A stretch of DNA of 64,000 nt from Candidatus Woesearchaeota archaeon. GTDB taxonomy: Archaea > Nanobdellota > Nanobdellia > Woesearchaeales > GW2011-AR4. This document shows, piece after piece, positions 25,389 to 33,083 of this stretch; the stretch's first letter is position 1, and each line of letters opens with the position of its first letter. Position numbers and translations under genes: made by a program. Below the pieces are notes generated by a model, which was given only the letters and a program-made list of their open reading frames with translations, searched no databases and was not told where the DNA came from. The stretch lies in contig JACPBQ010000004.1 in assembly GCA_016180235.1 (NCBI GenBank), positions 239,674 through 303,673 of the forward strand. Reading direction: 5' to 3'.

Positions 25389-27632
25389 CTAGCTTATCCT
25401 CAGCTTCGAGGTAAGGTCATTCCATAAAACATCCGGATTTATCTTTGTGAACTGCGTTCCCTGGGCAAGGACATAGAATGTGCTGCCGTCCCTGCTGCAT
25501 TTTATCCCTGAGCCTGCATCCCTGTTCTTCTCATTGAACTGGTCTGTGAACCTGCATATGTCGGTATCAAAATTCCTGTATTCGATGATAAGGTTCTTGA
25601 AGCCCCTGCCTTCCACGCTTCCCCTTATCTCCTTGTTGCCGTTCTTGGCAACGTAAAGCTTGCTGAAGCTGTTCAGGCTGTTCAGATAGGAGGTATCGAA
25701 AGGCTCCTGTATGGTATTCCTTATCCTGCTTTTCATAGAATCGAAAGGATTCTTTATGAAGCTGATGAAAGTATCAACGAAATTTGTGGTGCCTATTGAA
25801 AACGACTGCTTGCTGTAGACGAGGCTGTTGAGCTTCTGGTTGTACCATGCCTTGCTGCTGCCGTCGCATGCGTGATATTGCCCGTCATTTATCAGGGCAG
25901 CGTTGCAGCTGTCAATGCCTATTGTCTGCAGGAATGGCCTTATGTCGGCAACAGGCTTATTAAGAGAAGTTCCGATGATTACCTTGTCATTAAATATCAG
26001 GGTGCAGAAATTGTTTGTGTTCTCCGGATTGACAAGGCTTCCGACCAGCTGTCCCTGAACCATGTAATTCAGATTGTTGAGCGTGTTTTCCGCAGTGTCG
26101 CAGAAAACAACAAAATCATCTGTTTTTGCCATATCAATCAGCTGCAGAGCTACAAATTTTGTCCTTGAGGTCCATTGGCCGCTTTCGCAATAATTGTCTT
26201 TGATGAATTGCTCGTTTGTTATGCAGACAGGATTTTTATCCGGCTTGTTGTTATCATCCGGGTTTCCTGCAGCATTGACAAAGCACTGCCCCTGCTCCGG
26301 GCAAAATCCTCCTGTGTCTCCCAATGGATTGAATTTCAGGGAAGCGTTGATCCAGTTTCCATCCACGCACCTGAAGCCATTAACTGCCGGGGCATTTGGG
26401 CTGTTCCTCTGGTTCTGGACGCATTTGGCACCGTCCCAGCAGCTTGCTGCAGAGCAACATTCCGACTGCTGCTGGACACCCTGGAAAGATTGGGGGACTG
26501 TGCTTATATGAGACCTGTCCTGGCCTCCGGCAAGCTCCCATTTGTTATTGATGGAGCAGAAATAAAATTTTCCAGGGTCCTGGAAGCAGTATTCCTTGTT
26601 TTGCACCAATGGCTGATTTGTGTGCGTATCTTTAATATTCAAAATAGAAGCGTCATTTACATTGCATCCGTAAAAAACCCCGTTGAAATTTGCGACATTC
26701 CCGATGTTTGGGGCTGTGTCTCCTGTCAATACTCTTTGCTTGTTCCAGCAGCCCCCTTTTGTGCCGGCTGCATCAACATAATATTCACCAGGGTCGTCTG
26801 CCTCGCTGCAGCACAATGTACCAGTCCATGTTAATCCTGCGCCCTGGCATGATGCCTGGTCTTTTGTGTCCAGATCTGTTGTAAAAGTGCTGTCCGAGGC
26901 GCAGTAATATGTTGTCTGCCCTGATTTTACAGATCCTCCTGATGAAAGCCTTTTCCCGTCTGTATTTGAGTTGCAGCCACTGGAGCCGCAGCATTCAGCC
27001 CATGAGCCTTTCCCAGCACTTGCGTTGCAAAGATATTGATGCCCATTAACATTTTTTATTTGAAAGGAATCACAAAGCAGCCAGTCTTTCCCGTCTGACA
27101 ATCTTTCCTCGTCATTGCAGCCTACATGGACTATATCTCCTGGATTTGCTTCTGCCGAAAACCAGCTTCCTATCCTTAAATTAGCGCTCATAGAGCATAT
27201 TTGCCGGTCTATTACCTCTCCAAAGCGCTTTTCCTCTGCTATAAGGCCGCAATCCGCTTTGTCATCACCGCAGCATCCTATGCTTTCTGTCCATGAGGTT
27301 CCGCTTATGCAGCTGCATGCTCCTGATGAGCTGTCCGCGTCTGTCTGCTTGATAGCACTCACAAAACCTGCCTGGCCGCATGTACAGCCACCGCCAATGC
27401 ATGCATTCTGGGGCAGATAATAGCTGAAAGTCTCTGCAGACAAAGAACCCGGATCTGATTTTATATCCCCATCCTGATAGCAGCCTGCTGTCTGGTAGCC
27501 GCAAGGAGGAGGTGGAGGAGGTGGAGGAGGCGGTGGATTTTTTTTCCCTGCCTCTACAATGATCGCTATTGAAAGAAACAAAGTTATGCAAAACAGCAAA
27601 ACATAGACCGGTTTATACCGTTTATACCTCAT
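25389..27632 (-). CDS. Secreted Cys-rich protein with an 11-proline tract
   Basis: 747 residues. A signal peptide (VLLFCITLFLSIAIIVEAG) is followed by 11 prolines in a row and then a very Cys-rich region (about 60-470, such as GGCTCGQAG, ESIGCCGDD, SECCSAASCW) and a less Cys-rich end (about 480-747). There is no C-terminal anchor, so it is released or bound to partners. AGAGG lies 6 bases before the ATG. The proline run would need translation factor aIF5A. First gene of the long leftward transcript. Confidence 0.8.
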   Translation of the reverse strand: MRYKRYKPVYVLLFCITLFLSIAIIVEAGKKNPPPPPPPPPPPCGYQTAGCYQDGDIKSDPGSLSAETFSYYLPQNACIGGGCTCGQAGFVSAIKQTDADSSSGACSCISGTSWTESIGCCGDDKADCGLIAEEKRFGEVIDRQICSMSANLRIGSWFSAEANPGDIVHVGCNDEERLSDGKDWLLCDSFQIKNVNGHQYLCNASAGKGSWAECCGSSGCNSNTDGKRLSSGGSVKSGQTTYYCASDSTFTTDLDTKDQASCQGAGLTWTGTLCCSEADDPGEYYVDAAGTKGGCWNKQRVLTGDTAPNIGNVANFNGVFYGCNVNDASILNIKDTHTNQPLVQNKEYCFQDPGKFYFCSINNKWELAGGQDRSHISTVPQSFQGVQQQSECCSAASCWDGAKCVQNQRNSPNAPAVNGFRCVDGNWINASLKFNPLGDTGGFCPEQGQCFVNAAGNPDDNNKPDKNPVCITNEQFIKDNYCESGQWTSRTKFVALQLIDMAKTDDFVVFCDTAENTLNNLNYMVQGQLVGSLVNPENTNNFCTLIFNDKVIIGTSLNKPVADIRPFLQTIGIDSCNAALINDGQYHACDGSSKAWYNQKLNSLVYSKQSFSIGTTNFVDTFISFIKNPFDSMKSRIRNTIQEPFDTSYLNSLNSFSKLYVAKNGNKEIRGSVEGRGFKNLIIEYRNFDTDICRFTDQFNEKNRDAGSGIKCSRDGSTFYVLAQGTQFTKINPDVLWNDLTSKLRIS

Positions 27633-27802
27633 TATTACCTCTTTTTTCCTCGCTTCGAGATTGTATTAGCAATTAAGGTTGTTGATATTAAAATATTTCG
27701 CTTTTAAATCAATAATACAGCACCATAATAAAAATAGCAATTATAAATGCCTGTTGGTAATTTGACAGGGCCAAACAAAAAGATTAAATATTGAGTTCAT
27801 AC

Positions 27803-28840
27803 ATGAAGTCTATGCGGACTGAAAGATTTTTGGTTTTTTCCGGATTTGTATTCTTACTTTGGGGGATTTTTGACATTGCACTGAAATCCAGCCTATACGG
27901 ATTCGAAAATCTGGATTACATCTGGTTTTGCAGCATAACCCTGTTTGTGCTGGCTTTCGGGCTGATCCTGAGAAACAGCATGCTGCTGAATTCTTTCCTG
28001 GCAATGGCGCTGCTTGTGCAGCCATTCTGGATTGCTGATTATGCCTGGCATGCCTTTTTCGGCACTTCCCTGAACGGGTTTGCATCCTACGTATTCGAGC
28101 CCAATTTTACCGCTATGGAGCTCATAGATTCTTTTAGGCACATGTTCATGATACCATTTGGCTTTTACGCTGTCTTTATGGCCTCGAAAAAAGACAGGAA
28201 ATCATATGCTTTCATTCCGGTTTTTATTACATTTCTGCTCGGGTTTTCTTATATCTTTACTCCGGGGCAAAACAACGCGAACTGCGTTTTTTCCGCATGC
28301 GTAAAAAATTTTGGCGGCTGGCTTTCCGGATTCGGATATTTTGTATTTTTTCTTCTTGGCACGATAATCCTGAGCATTGCCATAAACCTGGCAATAGACG
28401 CTGTTCTGGGAAAGGCAGAAAAGCTTAGGAATGATAAGGGCTACAGAGTATGGATTGCCTCAATATTCCTGGTTCTGCTCCTGATATCTTTTGCAACAAT
28501 TGCTGCAGTATCTGTTAAGTTCTCAAAAACCCCCAGGTATTCCTGCGTGGTTGCTGACAGCTGCGCTGACTGCCCTGTTGAGCTCGGATGCAAATATTTT
28601 TACGGCCCTAAAGAGAACCAGACATTGATCTACAGCATTAAAAACAATGCTGATGAGGCTTATGTGTGCGATGTTTACATGAAAGTTTTGGGGAAAGATG
28701 CAGATTATAAAAAAGCAGCTGAGAATTATTTTATAACACCAGGAAAAAAATACCTTGCCAGCTTTCCGGTAGGCTATCCTATGGCTAATGCCAGAGTTGA
28801 AATAAGGCAGGAATGCACGGTTTATGAAGGAAATTATTGA
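27803..28840 (+). CDS. Polytopic membrane protein with a Cys-containing outer tail
   Basis: 345 residues from the ATG at 27803 (a TTG at 27791 adds four). About seven transmembrane helices fill residues 10-235, then a 110-residue extracellular end with VVADSCADCPVELGCKY. No family recognised. A TATA-like GATTAAATATT (about 27782-27792) precedes it. It runs against the cluster and converges with the RNase P gene with one base between stops. Confidence 0.7.
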   Translation: MKSMRTERFLVFSGFVFLLWGIFDIALKSSLYGFENLDYIWFCSITLFVLAFGLILRNSMLLNSFLAMALLVQPFWIADYAWHAFFGTSLNGFASYVFEPNFTAMELIDSFRHMFMIPFGFYAVFMASKKDRKSYAFIPVFITFLLGFSYIFTPGQNNANCVFSACVKNFGGWLSGFGYFVFFLLGTIILSIAINLAIDAVLGKAEKLRNDKGYRVWIASIFLVLLLISFATIAAVSVKFSKTPRYSCVVADSCADCPVELGCKYFYGPKENQTLIYSIKNNADEAYVCDVYMKVLGKDADYKKAAENYFITPGKKYLASFPVGYPMANARVEIRQECTVYEGNY

Positions 28841-28841
28841 A

Positions 28842-29450
28842 TCACAGATGCAATGAATCTTTTGTGTCTTCCTGCCTCATACCAAGCGTTATGAATAAGC
28901 TCATCAAATCATAGGGGCTTCTCATTCCATAAGGATTTTCTGCAAGAGAGGCTATAACAGTTTTAACTTTGTATTTCCTGCACAGCATTATGTTCTGCAT
29001 CATCCTCCCCAATATAATATTTTTATTTTTTGAATTCACTATTGAACTTAATGAAAATCCTACTGCAATTTTTTTGCCGTGGGCCAGTTTTGCCAGGATA
29101 TGGTCCAAACCTGAGCCGCGCTGGTGCATGAAGTCCTTCCTGCCGGATTCTTCCATGGAGAATATCAGGTTTGCAGATGACTTTTCAATTATTTCCCGGT
29201 TGTTGAACGAGCTTTTCATTGCCACAAAGATGTTCTTGTTCCTGAACTTGTTGTTTATTTTTTGTATGTTCCTGTCATTGGCTATGATTCCATGGCTTAT
29301 TTTTATTTTTGAATTTTGTATTTTGGCAATTTGCTGCTTTTCCATGTATTCATCAAAGCCATAAAGAAACAATAATTCGCTGTAGCCCAGCTTTTCAGCT
29401 ATTTTTATGAATTCCCCTTCATTGTTCCTTGGCATTACTATGTCCATCAT
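28842..29450 (-). CDS. rnp3: Ribonuclease P protein component 3 (Rpp30)
   Basis: 202 residues from the ATG at 29450. This TIM-barrel-like p30 subunit of archaeal RNase P helps the catalytic RNA remove tRNA 5' leaders. The family pattern is clear: MDIVMPRN at the start, a middle SSANLIFSMEE, HQRGSGLDHILAKLAHGK and VGFSLSSIVN. The GSGLDHILAKLA stretch is characteristic. A frame extension to 29483 adds 11 residues that are not family-like; a TATA box is at about 29488-29497. Confidence 0.92.
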   Translation of the reverse strand: MMDIVMPRNNEGEFIKIAEKLGYSELLFLYGFDEYMEKQQIAKIQNSKIKISHGIIANDRNIQKINNKFRNKNIFVAMKSSFNNREIIEKSSANLIFSMEESGRKDFMHQRGSGLDHILAKLAHGKKIAVGFSLSSIVNSKNKNIILGRMMQNIMLCRKYKVKTVIASLAENPYGMRSPYDLMSLFITLGMRQEDTKDSLHL

Positions 29451-29589
29451 TTTGTGTTTTAACCTGGCCGGTTTATTAGTCAAAACAATATAAATGTTGC
29501 CATATTTTAAAAGAGCGCCACTAGGGGGTTTTAAAGATTATTTTGTCCAGACTTGGTTGCTATAACTTTAAGCATTCAGAATATCAAAA

Positions 29590-30036
29590 CTACCCGATTT
29601 TTATTATCCTATTAGCTGTATTTATCATGACGAAAGTGCCTGCAATCTTGTCATGGAGGCTTTGCTTTCTTTTGTCCCAGATAATCATGAAAAAACCTAT
29701 GCCTAGGATAATTGCCGATAAAATTTTTCCCATATATCTAAGAATGGCTTTTGGTATGCCTATAAAAGCCCCGTTATTATTAACAATCTTCAGGCCGAGA
29801 ATTAATTTACCTGGAGTCCCTCCTTTGATTCCATCCATGTAAACTACAAGCATTATATAAGCTAATGGTATTAAATAATAAAGGAGCCTGCTACCAAGCC
29901 TAAGGGAGACAAACTGAAAAAAAAAGGCTGGAGTCCATAGAATAAGAAAATCCAGCAGGAAAGCTGAAAATCTTATCAAAAAGCCGGCATATTGGAATTT
30001 GGGCCTTTCAGTCTCACTTCTTTTTATCATCATCAA
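29590..30036 (-). CDS. RDD family membrane protein
   Basis: 148 residues with three or four membrane segments. RDD signatures are visible: AGFLIRFSAFLLDFLIL near the start (Arg and Asp positions) and GGTPGKLILGLKIVNNNG in the middle. RDD proteins are small integral membrane proteins, some linked to ion or solute transport; the role here is unknown. Confidence 0.88.
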   Translation of the reverse strand: MMMIKRSETERPKFQYAGFLIRFSAFLLDFLILWTPAFFFQFVSLRLGSRLLYYLIPLAYIMLVVYMDGIKGGTPGKLILGLKIVNNNGAFIGIPKAILRYMGKILSAIILGIGFFMIIWDKRKQSLHDKIAGTFVMINTANRIIKIG

Positions 30037-30173
30037 TCTAAAGTCTTGCCATAACTATTTAAATTTTATGAGTGTTTTATTGGCACAAATAAATTGCTAA
30101 TATTATTAACTATAAAGTGGTTACAAAATAGAAAGGTTTATATACTTGCTTTTCAGCTGTCATATAGATCATT

Positions 30174-30560
30174 ATGGCTAAATATAATGCTAGAACTGGG
30201 ATTATTGCCGGTGTTGCAGCTTTAGCTCTTGCTGGCTGTGCGGCTCCTAGTCTTGAGATGAGAGATTATTCTAAATTTGGTGTGGCAAAAGAGCAAGTAC
30301 TAAGGCAAAGACAGGAGTGTTACGTGCAAGTTGATGGGGTTAAATATCAGGCAAAGATTGATGAAGCTTATAGAAAAAGACGAGAAAGAAGGATTGGCGC
30401 AGCTATATCATCCCCTTTTGCGGTATTGGCTCCTCAACCTTATGCTGCTGCTGTTATGGCAAGCGAGGAAAAAGCGAAAAAAGCAGAAGAAGAAAATCAG
30501 AAAGGTTTGGATGAAAGAATGAGAGATTGTATGAAGGAAAAGGGCTTTGAGCCAAACTAA
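30174..30560 (+). CDS. Small putative lipoprotein
   Basis: 128 residues. A basic start, a hydrophobic stretch and LALAGCAAP, a lipobox-like site, give a predicted lipid-anchored protein. The mature part is basic and helical (EAYRKRRERRIG, ASEEKAKKAEEENQKG) with two further Cys. A good TATA box (GGTTTATATACTTG, about 30134-30147) precedes it. It stands alone on the plus strand. No family recognised. Confidence 0.7.
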   Translation: MAKYNARTGIIAGVAALALAGCAAPSLEMRDYSKFGVAKEQVLRQRQECYVQVDGVKYQAKIDEAYRKRRERRIGAAISSPFAVLAPQPYAAAVMASEEKAKKAEEENQKGLDERMRDCMKEKGFEPN

Positions 30561-30584
30561 TGCGTGATTAGGATTTGAAATTCT

Positions 30585-31235
30585 TCACCGATCACCTGCG
30601 CCTCCTGGAACCCCAGCACTGTTAGGGCCATCAACCACTCCTTCTGAAACTGCATCTCTTACAGCTTTACCTATCCCTCCAAAAATTCCTTCAAGCCCTG
30701 CCTGAGTTTGTTTTGCAGCAGTCGCTACATCACTTGGAATGCCTTGCTCTTCTGCTGCGATTGAGACTGCATCAACTGCAGCATTAGCAGCTATTCCTGT
30801 GCCAGGAGGACCCACGACACTAGCAGCTACAGCACCCAATTTAGCAGCTCCTATTCCAATCTGCCCGAGGCCTGTGCCAATTTTCCCAATGTCTCCAGTA
30901 ACTACTCCCTCCACCACATTGCCGATACCTGTTGCAATACTTTTCACGGCTCCAACAATCCCATTGACAATGCCGCCAAAAAGATCCGCTAATGATTCCA
31001 TGAAGCCTTTTTCTTCAACGGATTCTGTTGTTGATTCAGAGTGTGGCCCTACTCCAGGGGTTCCCCCACCACCAAATGCACGGTCTCCTGGGTCATCGGC
31101 ATCAGCAGTATCGGAACCTGGCGGATCATTTCCGGGACCGGCATCGCTTGGACCGCCAGCAACATCCTGAGAAGCAGCAAAAGGCATTACTATCAGAAAA
31201 ACAAGCAAAACCGCAATAAATTTTTTATTTATCAT
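30585..31235 (-). CDS. Secreted Gly/Ala-rich protein
   Basis: 216 residues: signal peptide (FIAVLLVFLIVMPFAASQ), then a Gly/Pro/Asp-rich low-complexity segment (about 22-70) and an amphipathic Gly/Ala-rich stretch (about 80-150) with GGIVNGIVGAVKSIATGIG. No Cys. The amphipathic region recalls membrane-active peptides or self-assembling surface proteins; neither can be shown here. It follows the 278-residue gene after 17 bases. Confidence 0.65.
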   Translation of the reverse strand: MINKKFIAVLLVFLIVMPFAASQDVAGGPSDAGPGNDPPGSDTADADDPGDRAFGGGGTPGVGPHSESTTESVEEKGFMESLADLFGGIVNGIVGAVKSIATGIGNVVEGVVTGDIGKIGTGLGQIGIGAAKLGAVAASVVGPPGTGIAANAAVDAVSIAAEEQGIPSDVATAAKQTQAGLEGIFGGIGKAVRDAVSEGVVDGPNSAGVPGGAGDR

Positions 31236-31252
31236 TTTTCAAACAGTTTTAA

Positions 31253-32089
31253 TTATTTAAGGTCTGGCCTTGGCTTGTATACTATTCTCTCGACAATCTG
31301 AGTGTTGGTATTTCTTTCCCAATTGTAGTTGACGACAAAACCTGCCAAATTAGTATCATTGTCAAATCCCAATATGTAAATTACATCCGAAGTTTTGCCT
31401 CCTTTATCTATAGGGAAGATGCTGAGAGTAAGGCTATTTTCCTGCACCAGCTGCTTAAGAATATCAACAGGCACATCATTGATTTCTATGCTTTTTTGCA
31501 CAAGCTGATTAACAACATTTTCCATAAGGTCAATGTTTATTTCTTTTCTGTATGCAAATTTTTCTATAAAAAGGCTGATGTCGCCTTTTTTGATTAATAT
31601 TGGGATATCAAGCTGTATTACAACAGCGTTATCTCCAACATCTGCGTCTACTGTAAAATCTTTGAATTCGATTTCCTGCTTAAAATCCTCAAAATCCCTT
31701 ATACAAATATTAAAAGAATCGTTGAAAAATACTTCAATTCCATTTTCTATTGATAGTTTTGAGAATTCATAAACGTTCTTTTGTATCTCTTTCTGCCCGT
31801 TTACTTCGAAGGTTCTAGCCAATTTGTATATCTGGGGATACAGAAAAATTCCTCCTTTTTCATAAGTTCCTCCTTGTATAAGAACCCACTCTATTGAGGC
31901 ATCTCCGGCAAGTTTAAGGCATCCTTCAACAAAATTCTGCACATCGAGTTCTTTTGCATCTGTATTCAGCATCCTGTTTTTAAGAGTATTTTTTTGGGAC
32001 GCTGCATAAAATGCCAAAGAAAAAACAAATACCAATACAATACCCAAAACCATGAATATTGTAACCTGGCACTTCCTCCTTTTTTGCAT
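31253..32089 (-). CDS. Pilin-like membrane protein of the QGG family, paralogue of 24103-25365
   Basis: 278 residues: RKCQVTIFMVLGIVLVFVFS, then an outer domain with FVEGCLKLAGDASIEWVLIQGG. The same order of start motif, helix and CL ... QGG motif occurs in the 420-residue protein of the main cluster. It is followed by the Gly-rich secreted protein gene. A TATA box (CTTATATTAACC) lies about 30 bases before the start. Confidence 0.75.
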   Translation of the reverse strand: MQKRRKCQVTIFMVLGIVLVFVFSLAFYAASQKNTLKNRMLNTDAKELDVQNFVEGCLKLAGDASIEWVLIQGGTYEKGGIFLYPQIYKLARTFEVNGQKEIQKNVYEFSKLSIENGIEVFFNDSFNICIRDFEDFKQEIEFKDFTVDADVGDNAVVIQLDIPILIKKGDISLFIEKFAYRKEINIDLMENVVNQLVQKSIEINDVPVDILKQLVQENSLTLSIFPIDKGGKTSDVIYILGFDNDTNLAGFVVNYNWERNTNTQIVERIVYKPRPDLK

Positions 32090-32316
32090 TTTTGACTATT
32101 TTATTTTATCATAGGTTAATATAAGTTTGTTTTTATGATTTTTCGCTCAAATATTGTTATTTTCTATATTGAAATTATTTAAATTCTCCTAAGGAAGCAA
32201 AGGGGGCATACCGTCTGGGATATTTATAAAGAAATCATGCTTTTTAAACATAAAAGTATTTAAATAGTAGCCCGTTTTTGAGGTTTATAAATCAAATTCG
32301 TTTGGGGGTGTAAATT

Positions 32317-32910
32317 ATGGCTAAAAAAGTCAAAGCTAAAGCTGTTAAATTAAGCAAAGGCACAAGAGACATAAAAATCGTGAACATAGTAGTTTCTACG
32401 TCTTTGGAGCATGATATTCCATTGGAAAAGATGGCCGCTACATTGAGCAATACAGAATACAATCCAGAGCAGTTTCCGGGATTGGTCATAAGGATCAAGG
32501 AGCCAAAGACATCTGCATTGATCTTCAGCTCCGGAAAGGTGGTGTGCACAGGAGCAAGGACCTTGGATAAAGTCGAGGAAAGCATAAAGAAGATAATCAA
32601 AAGCCTGGAAAAGATAAATGTCAAGATTACTGTAAAGCCAAAAATCAACATACAGAATATTGTTGCCTCAGGGAGCGTGGGCATGGACCTTAATCTCAAT
32701 GAGCTAGCTACAAAGCTAAGGAATGTTGAGTACGAGCCGGAGCAGTTTCCGGGATTGGTATACAAGCTGCCTCCTACAAAGAGCAGCCCTCAGGCAACAT
32801 TTTTGCTTTTCAGCAATGGCAAGATCGTATGTACAGGAACGAAAAGCGAGAAAGAAGTCCATGCTGCCGTTGATGTCCTGGTTGAGAACCTGAAAAAGGT
32901 CAAGGCCTGA
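32317..32910 (+). CDS. tbp: TATA-box-binding protein
   Basis: 197 residues with the two direct repeats of the TBP saddle. NIVVSTSLEHDI ... EQFPGLV ... FSSGKVVCTGA in the first half is matched by NIVASGSVGMDL ... EQFPGLV ... FSNGKIVCTGT in the second. It binds the TATA boxes described in this window and recruits TFB and RNA polymerase. GGGGGTG lies 6 bases before the ATG. Upstream are two TATA-like stretches (about 32258-32266 and 32284-32292). Confidence 0.97.
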   Translation: MAKKVKAKAVKLSKGTRDIKIVNIVVSTSLEHDIPLEKMAATLSNTEYNPEQFPGLVIRIKEPKTSALIFSSGKVVCTGARTLDKVEESIKKIIKSLEKINVKITVKPKINIQNIVASGSVGMDLNLNELATKLRNVEYEPEQFPGLVYKLPPTKSSPQATFLLFSNGKIVCTGTKSEKEVHAAVDVLVENLKKVKA

Positions 32911-32914
32911 GCAG

Positions 32915-32938
32915 ATTTTCTTTTTTTATCTTATTTTA
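32915..32938 (+). terminator. T-rich transcription terminator after tbp
   Basis: A pyrimidine-rich run TTTTCTTTTTTT followed by ATCTTATTTT just after the tbp stop, as at many archaeal terminators. Confidence 0.45.
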
Positions 32939-32965
32939 GCCCTGAACAGTGTGAAACCAGAGATG

Positions 32966-33018
32966 CTTGGAAATTCAAAGAATTTCCTGCACCACGTGAA
33001 GTGGTTTCCAAGACCAGT
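32966..33018. repeat. Stacked palindromes upstream of mcm
   Basis: Hairpin GGAAATTC/GAATTTCC (32969-32987, loop AAA) and hairpin ACCAC/GTGGT (32991-33005). They are enclosed by an alternative outer stem CTTGGAAA (32966-32973) with TTTCCAAG (33005-33012). A further stem CCAGT (33014-33018) can pair with ACTGG (33033-33037) inside regulatory box E. Confidence 0.6.
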
Positions 33019-33031
33019 TTCGCTTCGGCTC

Positions 33032-33061
33032 CACTGGACATCCGCGCGTAAGCTATTTAAA
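33032..33061 (+). promoter_or_regulatory. Shared repair-type promoter block, copy E (mcm)
   Basis: CACTGGACAT (33032-33041), 12 bases (CCGCGCGTAAGC), TATTTAAA (33054-33061). The mcm ATG at 33084 lies 30 bases after the start of the TATA box. Confidence 0.8.
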
Positions 33062-33083
33062 AGACAAAAAATATGGTGTGATT

